Shown here piece by piece: positions 43,372 to 55,420 of a stretch of DNA of 64,000 nt (positions are counted from its first letter, which is position 1; each line of letters begins with the position of its first letter). The stretch is taken from assembly GCF_000143535.2 (NCBI RefSeq), contig NC_037315.1:62001-126000 (forward strand), in the 5' to 3' direction. The notes below the pieces were generated by a model. The model saw only the letters and a list, made by a program, of their open reading frames with translations, did no database searches and had not been told where the DNA came from. Made by a program: the position numbers and the translations under genes. The stretch is from Botrytis cinerea B05.10. Lineage: Eukaryota > Ascomycota > Leotiomycetes > Helotiales > Sclerotiniaceae.

Positions 43372-46083
43372 TCAGTGCTCACTTCTTTCCTGGGTACCCA
43401 AGTCCTCGAAATCCTCAACGTACTCATAGTTGGCGGAGGTACGCTCTCTCGTTTGAGTGCCCATGACACTAGGTACTGGAAACTGAGCTTGAGATTGCAG
43501 CATTGGATCAATTAAGCTGTTAGAAATTGATCGCATTCCTCCGAGTATGTCTTGGGGGTATACATGACCATTCGATCTGAGGACCTGCGCATTTTGTCCA
43601 GACAGATATGATGGGATGCTGTTGCCACCGTTTGCCATCGTTGGATTTGCAAGATTTATTTCAACTTGATGCGTCGACTTTCTGGTTCCATATATTGATG
43701 CAGCTGAGCGTTGGGAAAACTGAGGCTGAAAATTACCAAATTTTTGCATTGATTCTAAATTTGGTGGCGATGGAACATTACTTCTGCCGTAGCTGACTCT
43801 AGCCTTTTGTTCGGACTGACTATGGAACGACCCGAGGTGCTGGTTATGGCTGTAAACAGCCCGAGTTTGGTGTGGTCCATCATATTCAGGGCGGCTACTT
43901 TGGCCCATGGATGGATATGCAGCACCGTATGCAGGCATTGAGTCCAAGGCTCCATTTCGTGTCATTCCAGAGCTCGGCGCCCCACTTCCCAAAGAGGGGT
44001 CAGTATAGTGAATGCCGATGTAGTTATTGTTGCCATAAATATCGCCATAATTGTTGTTGATATTACTATTGTAGGTTGGGCCACTGCTGGTAATCCCCTG
44101 ATTCATCTGGCTAGTCATGGGGCTTGCATTGGAATATGGGTCGTTACTCATACCACGATTGAATCCATCTATTACAGGCATCGAACTGGCATATGTGTCG
44201 TGGGTTAATCCCTCATTCACCCCTCTAGTTTCGGAACTTAATGCGAACCAATTGCTTTCTTCTAGTTTCAGCTTCTTCGAGTCAGGTTGTGTTTCTGCCC
44301 CCGATATCTCGCGACCCTTTCTCTTCCCGCGAAGCTTGGGCTTTTCCAAAAAGAGTTCGCGACCTGACTTCCCCTGGGCACGACGGCGACTAAAGTATTA
44401 GGGTTAGCACATGTTCATCAATGAAGTACGTGATATCACGGTAGGGACTTACTTATTTAAACTTTCCTTCTCCCATACTTCAATGTGGACACCTCCTTTA
44501 AATTTCTTTTGCTCCTTGGGCTGAGGTCTAGGCATCCCCGCCTTCTCAAGTGCATTGGCCTCTGCTTCATCCTTCAATCTCTGCTCGGCAGCCTTCTTTC
44601 GCTGATTTTCGAAAACATCACGTGGTCCCTCGTTTGGTCGCAGCCACTGAAATTCTTCCTCGGTCATTCGAACTCTAGGCCTAGTGGCATCAGGTCGCGT
44701 CTCCCAGCTGGGCCGTTTCTTTGGATCTTTGTTGGTTTTACTACCGTGGTAATTTTCACTGCTTTGAGATGCCACATCTCTGGTATTATAAACTCCGTTC
44801 TCTACACCGCCAGGCCCGTTGCCCGCTCGTTGCATTACAAATCCCGCTCTGAGGTTAACGTTGCCAGATGCTTGAAAGCAAGGATACGGTTGCGGAGCTT
44901 GAGCCGTGTTGAAATTTCCATACGGTGCATCGAGATACTGATGCGGTGGTGGAGCATGTGTCTGATCATCTTCATTCTGCATCTGCATCTCCGTGACCCG
45001 ACTGTACTTTTCTCGACCACCTAATAAATTTTGCTCAAATCTATTTTGAGCGGCTCCAACTTCATTCTGACGCATTTCTAGCTGCTGGACTGACATCACA
45101 GGTTCTGATTCCCGAATTTTAGTTGGTGATTGAGATGTTGATCCCTGATGATTTCTTGTGGTATTTTCATCATGGTTCATTGGCGATGATGGTATGCTCT
45201 GCGCCGGAAAGAAAAACTTATCGTATTGATCAAAGTTCAAAATACTCGCTGGAGACTCCTTTTCAGTCGATTTGGTGAACACATTCAATCGATCTTGTTT
45301 TGTGACTTTGTCTTCGGGTTTAACGGAACTAGAAGTTGGATCTTCGAGGATATCCGTGTTGCTCGTACCACCTAATTGTTCCGAGCCTTGAAGAACAGCA
45401 TCCTGGGCAGTCAGGGTCCCCGAACTTTGAGAACTTGTTATGCTCAATTCATTTTGGGCTAGGTACTTCATGGAAATCTCATTAGCGATCGTCGGTCTAA
45501 AAGAATCCAATATGGCTTGATTTTCATCGGTGAATTCGAGGATTTGTTCTATATTTTGTTCGGAAAGTGCATCAGAATTTCCCTGGGTGACCACTGCGTT
45601 GGCATACCATGAGCTGATCTCCTCGGAGCCAATTCCATTCAAAGTATTCAAAAAATCATCTTGTTGTTCCTGGCTCCATTCAAAGTCTTCAAGACTTGGT
45701 ATCTCGGCAGGTGTCTTGTCAACGACATTTTGCTCAATTCTTGGCTCATTTGCAGAAGCGGACGATGTTACAATAGGGTGCTTTTCGTTGGTCGTGATAG
45801 AGGAAGTATTTAGATTTGGGTTTGAACCAATCGCGTTTGATTGATCAAAATCTTCGGTTACTTGCCCCGCCGAATCAGGGTCGAACATTGACGCGGCATC
45901 GAAATCAAAAAGAGATGAGTATTGTTTGATTTCGGTGTCGGCAAGGGTCGGTGCAGTTGTAGGCTTAGGCATGGATTCCGAGCTTCTCTTTGGTTCATTG
46001 AGAACGTTTTCACCTGTCTCCTTCATGGTCTCGAAGGTCAATTCTGAACGAGGCATTGCGTCTTTGTCTGAAAAATTAGACAT
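43372..46083 (-). CDS. Disordered basic protein, member 1 of a local three-gene family, 882 aa
   Basis: Family not recognised. ATG at 46083, exon 1 44453-46083, intron 44390-44452 (GTAAGT...TTTAG, 63 nt), exon 2 43372-44389. The protein is almost wholly low-complexity: a Ser/Thr/Glu-rich acidic N-terminal half, Gln/Asn/Gly/Tyr-rich segments (including NSNINNNYGDIYGNNNYIG) and basic patches such as KPKLRGKRKGRE. The one ordered-looking block, about residues 470-545, reads KKRPSWETRPDA, then RPRVRMTEEEFQWLRPNEG, then a basic helix. This block recurs in the genes at 50738-52462 and 54259-55420, each followed by an intron in the codon after Leu-Asn. Features suggest a nuclear, perhaps transcription-related protein, which is inference only. 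Confidence 0.85.
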
Positions 46084-47177
46084 TGACAAAATTCTTGAAC
46101 GATTGTTGAAAATATTGTTGATATTTGTTATTCAAGTTCGATAGTTATTTGTTCTTCGAAAATTGTTGACTCTTTATCAGCTCAGAGATTTGATGGAGTT
46201 ATTTGGAAGTAGAAATCAGGAGAGACGCGGTCCTTTTGTATCATCTCCACGCTCATCAAAAACCGTTCCTAAAAGTCTTAGTACTGTCACTAATTGACCG
46301 TGATGCCATCAACGACCGCCCAACGAGGCTTGTATACATTGTCTACATTGTTCAATACAGCATTGAATTGGTTCGCGGTCTTAATTCTGTCACGCGCTAA
46401 TTAGTTTTCTATTTCTGCTACCCTAAACGCGTGGAAAAGTTACCGTACATGATTTTGGCTGAATAACAACTGCCCATACGGTCGATGCTTAATAATGGTT
46501 GGTATGTTAGCACTTCAATAATGCAATTTTTGGCCGGAATATCTAGTGTACATACTGATGTTACCAGGTGAAGAGGTAACTAGGGTTTTTTCTTAGGCTA
46601 CAGAACTGGCGGTTGCGATAATTGATCATTTCCAGAAGTCTCCAGTCTGTTGAAATCTGTCCGTTATCATTGTGAAGAAGCTCTCTCATCCCTTGTATAC
46701 TACACAATGAGAATGTCTTTCTTAAAACTTTATACTTTGCTCATGTATATACCAAGAGCCTATACGATTTTCTGTTGTGGGTTTTCTTTCTTTTTGTCAT
46801 CAAGAGCTTTATGACGAATTTAGGAAAGTTTTCGAGCATTTCACTTTTTCTATCACAAAAGTATTGTTTCAGGTCAATTAAAATGTGGGAGAGAATTTGA
46901 GATGGATCTTCACGATATTCACAGTTATCATGCTTACGTGTGGAAAAAATATAGGTAGAAACCTTTCACTAGTGTCTCGCCCGTAACGAACACCCTAAGC
47001 TACTCATTATTCCACGAAACATTCCTTAATATCAAGAAATTGTTCGTAGACGAATTCAACAGCTTAATTAAATGTCAAAAGAAACTTTTCGCGTGAATTT
47101 GAGCCTAGACAAGATGTCTAGGTAGTTGCTGGTATTCTAACATAAGCTTAGGTAATTAAGCGAAGTTACTTGAATAA
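46084..47177. other. Intergenic region
   Basis: About 1.1 kb: promoter region of the minus-strand gene starting at 46083, then non-coding sequence. No gene recognised. Confidence 0.4.
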
Positions 47178-47522
47178 GGGCCCGTTCGGATCGTTTTTTC
47201 AATTTGTTGACTAATAATTTAGCCTAAATTTTGTAGATTTATAAAATATAAAGTAATAAATATTAATAACTACTAATCAAAGCTGTATTACAGATTTAAC
47301 GAGACTGTTTCGAGACTATCATATAAGTTTTCAAATTTTGTAAATTCACATTTTGTAGCTTTTTGTAGCCAAATATTACATTCGGTAAAACGCTTTTTTT
47401 TATTAATTTTATTGTCAATATATATTATTAGATTATATTAGCGCTCAGTGAACACTTATTTGGACCTATATTGTCAACAAATGTAGTTCTACATTGCCTA
47501 AAAAATCAATCCGAACGGGCCC
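47178..47522. mobile_element. Harbinger/Tourist-type MITE, 345 bp
   Basis: Terminal inverted repeats GGGCCCGTTCGGAT at 47178-47191 and its exact complement at 47509-47522, flanked by the trinucleotide TAA on both sides (47175-47177 and 47523-47525). A 3-bp TWA target duplication with GGGCC-type ends is the profile of PIF/Harbinger elements. The interior is AT-rich with no open frame, so the copy is non-autonomous. Confidence 0.9.
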
Positions 47523-47525
47523 TAA

Positions 47526-48970
47526 GTTTATCACGATTTTACTATCTTTCAAAATTTTAGAGAGGAAAATGAAGAGATCCGAGTCTCTAGAACACTTTCA
47601 AATAGCTCGAAGATTCGATAAGACAATCAATTTGTAGCTTATTCACTGCGACATTTCGCACATACTATGCGTCACCATTCCTCTCTCTTTCGTCAATTGC
47701 ATCTATTTATTCGCCCCCTACTTGTTCGACTCGTCTTTCGGTTTCCAGATACGTAAGTAATATTGACGGTACATTTTAGAAGTTCATGAGTTCCAAAAAG
47801 TCTTAATATGATTTTACACTCTGTGATGACAGAATCCGTGATTGACGAAGTGGTTGCTTTATTAGTCTCAGAAAATAATCAATATTTTTATAATGTATTG
47901 AAAAAAGTGTTTTTAAAGTATTAATTAGGGGGCTTTTTTTTTTATATAAATAATTAGAAATTTTTATTCTAAAGGAATTTAATAAAACTTTTGAATTCTA
48001 GTTTGAATTTTAACTTAAGATGATTACTACTTTATTTATATTGAATTCGATCAGTAATTGAAATAAATATGAATATATAGATTAGAGTTAGGTAGATAAT
48101 GTATATAAATAGTATATTTTGTATAGTATGATATAGTAGTAAAGTTTTTGATTGAAGAATAAATTGAAAGTGAAGTAAATAATCCTTTTTAAACTTTCGA
48201 TTAATACCTTTTTTTTCCTTTTAGCTCCTACACTCACTCCTTTCCTTTTTCTAGTTTTTATGTTTGCTCCCCTTTCGTTCATCTTTTCTACAATTTTAAT
48301 ATTCATCGAATCTTGAAATCCTTAAAACCCTTTAGGGTTCTCATTTTCTTTTTTTTTATTAAAAGTTAATACTAAACGGATCTCATTCTATACCGATTCT
48401 ATTTATTATTAATGAATTGATTATATCGTTATTGATGAATTGAATATATTATAAATGTAATGTATGTATAAAAATTTGTATGGGGATTTATATTGAATTT
48501 CTTTTCATCGAAATTATTAACTTTGCTACTACAGGGACAATGTATATAAAGTAACTAAATTTCAAAATACTATTATTTCTTCATCATTTCAGTATAGTAC
48601 TTTGCAGATAATAATTACTTAAGTATAGCATAACGGAATGATTAAATGCTTATTTTATAGTTACTATAACATTGAATTGTCTTACTCCTATAACTAATTT
48701 ATACATGAGTATTGCTTTGTAAGAGTTCTGGTTATAGATTGTAATACCCTTAGCGAAAATACACCAAAAACTATTAAAAATATTTCATTCATTTTTTCTG
48801 AATTATTGTCTAGCAAATTTATAACATAACACTTTGAAAAATTATTAAATATTTAATTTTGTATAGTAAAACATTATTTTTATAGGGATTTTGTTACAAA
48901 TTAATAAGGGGTGCTACGAGCTAAAGCCACAACTCTTACGATTGAAACAGTTATTGTTTTATTAATTGAC
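47526..48970. other. AT-rich intergenic region
   Basis: About 1.4 kb, AT-rich especially at 47880-48500. No gene. A short inverted repeat AACCC-TTTA-GGGTT lies near 48327-48340; it is not a telomeric array. The right end (48974 and below on the minus strand) would be the former 3' untranslated region of the gene interrupted by the transposon. Confidence 0.4.
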
Positions 48971-49022
48971 TTAGCGAACAAGTTTTGAAGATTTGGAATT
49001 CGCAAATACTCTGACTCTGTTA

Positions 49023-50859
49023 AGTTGAGTACCCCACTTTCGAACCACCCCTTTTTTGGATTATTTAAAAATATATATATATATGAATTTTAAATTTCAA
49101 TAATTTAATTATTATTTAATTTCAATATAATCTTTTGTAGTGTTAGTTTTATAAATATTATTAAAATCTTTTATTTCAATTTTTCAATTACTAATTTTAA
49201 TTTGAATTTGATATATAACTTTTATTTTTGTAAATTTTGAATTTGGATTAGTTTTTATTATCCTTTTTTTTTTTAGGTATAATCTTTTCTAATTTTTGTT
49301 TCAATTGTTTTATTCGTTTTTTGGATTGTATAAGTTTATAATTCTTAATATCAAATTCTTTTTGAATCTTTTGAAAAAGTAGTTGGTGAATTAGAATATC
49401 GATTTTATCAATTTTCTTTATTATATTAGTATATTTTCGAATATCATTTTCTTTTTGAGGGGTTTTTTATATAATAAAAGATGAATGTATATTTTATTAA
49501 AGTTTGAGATTATTATTTGAAATAGGATTTTGATATATAATCTTTTGATTATTGTTTTCAAATAATAATTTAAATAAAAAAGGTTTAATATAATTTTGAG
49601 GTTATAAATTTGAAGTTTTTTATTTAGAAATGATATTTCGAAGTGTTAAAACTTTTAATTTAATTTTTTGATAGTAGGTAAGAAAGTTTTTTTTGTTAAT
49701 AGAAATAGAATTTATTAATGAATCGAAAGTATTGAAGTAATATTGATATTCTTTTTTTAAAGGTGAAAATATTGATAAATTAAAAGGTTGTAGTATATAT
49801 AATGTATGGGGTGGTAAAAATAAAAGGTGTATATTATTTTTGAAGTATTTAAGTATAAATTGAGTGGTTTTATAGTTTTTATATTTATTTAAAATAAGAA
49901 ATTTTATTTTTTTTAATTGAATTGATATTGATTATAATATAAATATTTCTTTTAATTATTTCAAATTTGTAGAATTTGTAGTTTATTTATTATTTATAAT
50001 AATAAACTTTTATTTTTTATAATTATTAAGTTTAATAGGAAATTATTATTATTGAAATGTTTTATTTTTGAATATAATTAAAAATAAAAATGTTTTTTTT
50101 GTAATTGAAATATATTTAATAAAAGAGGTTTATGTTTTTGAATTGGGTTGTTTTTTTTGAATAAAATATTGTTTTAAATTTTCAAATATTATATTATTGA
50201 AATTTTAATTTTTTATTATATTAGTTTTATTTATATTTTATTTGTTTTTGGGTTTGATATATTTAATTGTTGGTAAATTCAATTTTTTAAAGAATTTACT
50301 TATAATTTTAATAATTGTATTATTGATATAAATATTATTGATTTTATATTGTTTTTTAATTTTAATCTTTAAATTTTTTTTCAAAAAATTATATATTTAT
50401 TATTTATTTAAAAATAAATTATTTTTTTTGAAATTAAAAATAGATTCTTTTAATTTTTATATTTGATAATAAATAGAATTAGTTTTTAAGGTTTTTTGTA
50501 TTAAAATTTAATTTATTAAAGCTTTTTTTTATATAGGAATTATTTTTTGTAGATTTTGTGTATCTTTTTTATATAAAAGGTAGTTATTTATATAGTTATA
50601 TAAAGTGGTGTAAGGAATATTATATTTTGAATAAATCTTATATATAAATATGTTTTTTGTAATTATAAAAAGTATTATAGTAATATTATTTTCAGTATAA
50701 GGTTTTGTTATAATTTAATTGATAATATATTAAAATCTTATATTAATTGAATATATAATTGTTGATTTATTAAAAATGAAATTGGAAAATAATATTTAAA
50801 ATAGGGTAAGATTTTAGGTGGTTTAAAAGAAGAGTGATCCGAAAGTGGGGTACTCAATT
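49023..50859. mobile_element. TA-flanked inverted-repeat transposon, strongly C/G-depleted
   Basis: The ends match as inverted repeats: A, A or G, then TTGAGTACCCCACTTTCG, then A or G, A, C or T, CAC (left from 49023; right ends at 50859). TA flanks both ends (49021-49022 and 50860-50861). The size, 1,837 bp, and TA duplication fit a full-length Fot1/pogo or Tc1/mariner-type element. The interior is close to pure A+T with poly-T and poly-A runs, and base composition changes abruptly at the two ends. C is much rarer than G on the plus strand. No transposase can be read. Repeat-induced point mutation is the likely cause. It sits inside the 3' end of the minus-strand gene at 50738-52462. Confidence 0.9.
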
Positions 50860-52462
50860 TATTGTAGGATTGCATTTCCTCTTTCTTTTTCCGTGCTACT
50901 TGAAAGGCTTCAAAATCCTTGTGCTTTTTGGGTTGAACCTTAAAGTCTCGAGGAATTTTTCGACCAGTGGGGTTCTTCTTTTCTTCTTCTCTAGCCTTCT
51001 GACGTTGCCTAGTTTCTGTTAGCAGTGATATCTTGGAAATTCTTTGTGAAACTCACGCATTGAGTAGATTAATCATTCTTATGGACATTACGATATTTTT
51101 CATCCCAGCCTGCCTCGAGAATTTCATTCTTTCGGGAAGAAATGCTTTGAGGGGATGTTCATCATAGTCAGGATCTATGGCCTTCATCTCTTCCAATGAC
51201 ACACTTACTCGAGACATGCAACAGGCACGTTGCTCAACTCGTGGCTGATAAATGCGATTGGTTTTGGCGAATTTGTTTCTCTTTGTGGGGTTGGGAGATC
51301 CCCGATTGATCCCACCCAACTCAAATCCATCTTTAAGGTCTGATGGGCCCCCAGCAATATTCATAGCATCGGCTTGTACTGCTGTAGCCTCTACGCCAAG
51401 GGTTCGAGTGCGCTTTCGAGAAATGGAGCAGTGATTTTCTTGTTGGTTTTCTTGACTCAGCTTTCGGAAGACTGGGACCTGATTACCATGAATCTCATTT
51501 TTACTCCCACCTCCATAGCCACTACTGTTCACATTGAAGTATTGGGTTTTTTGTTGTGTCGAATTCATGCTGTGTTCTGCAGATCGATAGGTATTTAAAT
51601 AGTCGTTAGGAATGGCCCCGTGGCTTGCGGACGTCCAATTCCCGTCTGATTGTGGATAACCCGTGAATTGATCGTGAAATTGCGAAAATTTTGGAGGCCT
51701 GATGAACTCTGGAGTTTGATTATCAAGGATAGGCATTCCATATTGACTGCACAATTGCTCAAGTCCAGTTGAGTTTTCTATGGCTGATAGCCCGCGTTTG
51801 AGAATCTTCTCTTGGTTGCTTCCTGATAGACCTGCCATCCGATCATCGAGACCAGTTCCATCCCATGTTTCATAACGGTTTTCTCTCAATTCGCCGTTGC
51901 TTGTATGAAAATTTGAGCTATTAATATCACTCAAGATGACTGATTGCCTTTCATTACTGAGAGGCAAAGCTGTCTTAACTTGTGATGGCACGATAATACA
52001 ACCTCTGGTTGCAGGAAGCATTCCCCAGAGACGACCCGTCTCCTCTGGACTTACAATTTCAAACTCGCAGTCATCATCCTCTGTGGACTTGAAAGATAAC
52101 ATATTTTGCACAGTAATAAAACTAGTTCCATTTCGGAAGCCTTTGTCTTGTTCTATGGTTCTTGCAATTAGCATGAGTGTCTTTATTGTCATGTTTGGAA
52201 TGCGCTTACCATCTTTTATAAATACTGTGCCAAGGGAATTAAGGAGTCGGTGTCTGCTTTGAGTATCATCGAGATCAGATGCTAGATCTTCTTGCCTTCC
52301 TACCCTGATATTGTCATTAAGGGAATATTGATCGATTGTCAGGTTTATACCAGGCTCATAGACCCCATTATCGTTTGTCATGTTGGAGTTGGTATGAATC
52401 TTGATTGACAGATTGTTTCGTGAAAGATTTCCCAAGTACTTCACAAGATGTTTAATTAACAT
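50738..52462 (-). CDS. Disordered basic protein, member 2 of the local family; 3' end altered by transposon
   Basis: Family not recognised. ATG at 52462 (a second Met is at residue 28), exon 1 51057-52462, intron 51009-51056 (GTGAGT...ACTAG, 48 nt), exon 2 50738-51008. The N-terminal 200 residues look more ordered than in the other members (RLLNSLGTVFIKDG, MTIKTLMLIARTIEQDKGFR, GCIIVPSQVKTALP); the middle is Asn/Ser/Gln-rich with basic patches (SRKRTRTLG, PTKRNKFAKTN). The shared motif here is SRVSVSLEEMKAIDPDYDEH followed by Leu-Asn and a basic tail (QRQKAREEEKKNP). After the codon for SYN the reading frame enters the transposon at 50860 and runs 40 residues into it before a TAA at 50738. 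Before insertion the frame would have ended at 48971 with about 16 other residues. Confidence 0.8.
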
Positions 52463-54258
52463 ATCTTTTAAACTATCCAGCTAAACAGAAGTTGTACTTT
52501 AGAAGACAAATCAATCGTATTGTTCACAATTAAGGGAGTAGGCTAGTGGAATGCATGTAGTATTGACTATGTAGAATTGCTGTAATGTTCTAAGTATAGA
52601 AGTGGAAGATATTATATATGTGTATATAAAGTGCACGTGCCATATTTTCCAACACATATTTAAATAATTTGGTACTATGAATAGAATACGCGAAGAGGTA
52701 GAGGAGCCGTATTGACGCGCTAACGCATGCGCTACTCAAGCGAGATACCATTGCCTACTACAGCACCTGCTAAGTGTTTCTGATACACGTATATATGTCA
52801 AAGATAACACCATACGGCTTTTGGCGCCGCATACATTGATACGTATTTTCTTGGTTGTTATTGCATAGTTCTCGTGAATTTTTGCTTTTCAATCCCATAA
52901 CTCCGTGCAAGCTGCAATAGAATCTTATGATTCAAATGATTGAATGAATGACTTTGGCAATTTAAGTCACTTATCAGTAATATGTAGCAAGTCATTCTCT
53001 CAAGTCACCAGGGTCTCTGTACTACTCTTCTCTGTGAATTCTCGTAACTCTGTCGTGAACTTATTCAGTAGATAATTGCTACCATCCCATTCCCAACTAA
53101 GATAAAAGACAATGGGAGGAATGTAAGAAAGCCACAGAATTGGGAAACGAGAGTTAGAGAGAAAAAATAGAAATTTTAAAGTAGTAGTAGAATATCACGG
53201 GTGTGGCTCTATCACCGTTTTCCAATTTGCGCATCTAGTTGTAAATTCAATCTGAACTCGTGTCGAGAGAAAAAAAAGTATAGACATTCTATTAATCAAC
53301 GAACTTGTCTTTCTAAAAGTCGAATATGACATGCTGCGAGTATAAGCGAAAATGATTTACGATGGCCACAGAGTTTTTGACTTTTTGTCTTTGACATGTT
53401 ATTTTTTACCTGCGATATCAGCCCATGTCGAGAGAAGCAAGATGGCAGAAAATCATGGATGTTTCTACAATATGAATCTAGTAAGTAAAAGAAATCTTTT
53501 CCCTCAAAATTAGCTTGGCATTTACAGTCAGGATCTTGTGAACAAAGGAACTAATGGGCAGGAAGACTTTTAACATGAAATTTCAAAATAATCGGGACAT
53601 AAAATTTTATTCTCTCTTTCATCAATATTATTGGAAAATATAGAAGATACACGGGAATTTTTATTGATATAAGAACTAGTAACTGTTCTGTGAGATCCTT
53701 TGGAAGCATTTTAAGTAGACAATCTTCTTTTCATTGCTCAATTTCATCCAGCTTCAAAGCTAGATGAAAATTGCCTTTACTGATACCACTTATTCCTCCC
53801 CGTTTCTTTTGGGCTGGGTTTTCTTGAAGTATGGCTTCTGGGGTTTTCTCAGAGAGTTAAAATTACTTGTCTTATGAAAATTCGAGTCTTCTGGTGTAAA
53901 AGAGCAGAAGGTGGTAGACGTCACACAAGAAAAGCCTTCGCATATACCATAGTCAATCTAATATATAGCTATGTACATTGAATAGAGGTGAATCACTATA
54001 CAGCGGTAGCGAGGTGTGGGGATACATTTGGGGCAATATCATACAATGCAGAGGTCAAGTTAAGAGGGGAAAAATTCGGTCTTCTTTAGTCTATAGAAAA
54101 AACTATAAATACTAAATAACAATATCACGTGACCAGTAGGTCACGTTTTTCCGCTCACACTGGATGTCTGGCCACGATTGTATCCAGGTGATATTTAAGC
54201 TCCGGATTTGCCATTCGATCAGTTATCGCATACTAACCTCTCATTAATTGCGATGAGA
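52463..54258. other. Intergenic region
   Basis: About 1.8 kb with no recognised gene, moderately AT-rich. It contains the promoter of the minus-strand gene at 52462 and the 3' flank of the gene at 54259. No inverted-repeat element detected. Confidence 0.4.
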
Positions 54259-55420
54259 CTACTGGGTAGACTCACGCTTTAGCTCAGGTTGGTACCGTTT
54301 ATGATCGGCCGTTCTTCTTTTCCGATTTGTCCAGGAATCCGAAACGTCTCCCATTTCCTTCTTTCTCAACCACTCATCACGACATTCCCGAAGTCTGCCC
54401 TTTGGGCAGTAGATCTTAGGCACAAAATTTGGTACGTATGTTCCAGGAGCGTAGCGCTTCATAAGCTCATTCTCCTGATGCACAGCATTACGACGGTGTC
54501 TATAGATTGGTTAGTGACGGAACTTTAAGGCAAAGGGCAATGACACACAAAGGGAAAAAAAATCATATAGATTACTTACTCATTCAGTACCTCTACTTGA
54601 TCCCAGTTTATCTGGAAAGACTTCATCCCATTCTTAGCGTTTGTCATATCTCTGAAGGCCAATCGAGGATTCTTCTCATATTCGGGATCTATAAGCTTCA
54701 TTTCTTGTTCAGTCATCCAAACACGCGGATAAGCGGACTCAGCACGCATTGTCCAAGGTGTGCGCTTTCTCTTAGTTGTTCCCTCATTCCTAAAATTTCT
54801 GGTCTCTGGGACCTCGCTATATGAGCCCTCCGATTCAGAATATCCATACCGATCGTCAATCTGTGTGCTATGCACTTCTCTGTCAATCGAGCTTGGAATC
54901 TCACGGCTTTGGTCTTCCATCATAGTGGCGTGGTTACTATTGTAGTTATTTGCCGCGATAGATTCACCAGCTACTGCACGGGATATAGCAATTGATGCTT
55001 CGAAGCTTGCTTGTTGTGCTAGGACTGGAACATCTGTGCTATTCAAGTTATTTTGGATATAATACGGGTCTGTGGGTGCTATTTCACTGTTAGTTCGAAG
55101 GTTTTTAGAAACAAGGAGCTATGCTTACTATTTGAATTTGGTGGGTCTGGATACGATCTTCTCAAATTATTTCCAATAGGCGATGAAAAGTTATATTCTT
55201 CGTCCCCCTGGTCAGTCTGGCTAAGAGTTTCCGGTGAAGGGTCTATTCCCCGTAGACTTGGGCTGTCATACATGACATCACTCGGATCAACATAATTGCT
55301 GGACTGATATTGTGGCAATGGATTAAGATAGACATTCTCCAGAAACTTTTGATTATCCTGTATTCTTTGCCCGGATGTCATGTTACCATCCATTCGTTGT
55401 CCATAGTTGGTGTTCTTCAT
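54259..55420 (-). CDS. Disordered basic protein, member 3 of the local family, about 343 aa
   Basis: Family not recognised. ATG at 55420; exons 55129-55420, 54580-55078 and 54259-54499, introns of 50 and 80 nt, all junctions in frame. The first 200 residues are polar and low-complexity. The shared block is KRKRTPWTMRAESAYPRV, WMTEQEMKLIDPEYEKNPRL and onward to VEVLNE, after which the second intron falls in the codon after Leu-Asn, in phase 2 as in the other two genes. The last exon is basic (HRRNAVHQENELMKRY, RLRECRDEWLRKKEMG, NRKRRTADHKR). A GTGAGT site just before the stop might start another intron that would change the last few residues and move the end to about 54224. Shortest of the three paralogues. 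Confidence 0.8.

Noticed and set aside
48088..48306. Minus-strand 72-codon Lys-rich frame
   Set aside because: Lies in low-complexity AT-rich DNA; composition explains the open frame.
48321..48345. TTAGGG-like sequence that might hint at a telomeric repeat
   Set aside because: A single short inverted repeat AACCC-TTTA-GGGTT, with no tandem array.
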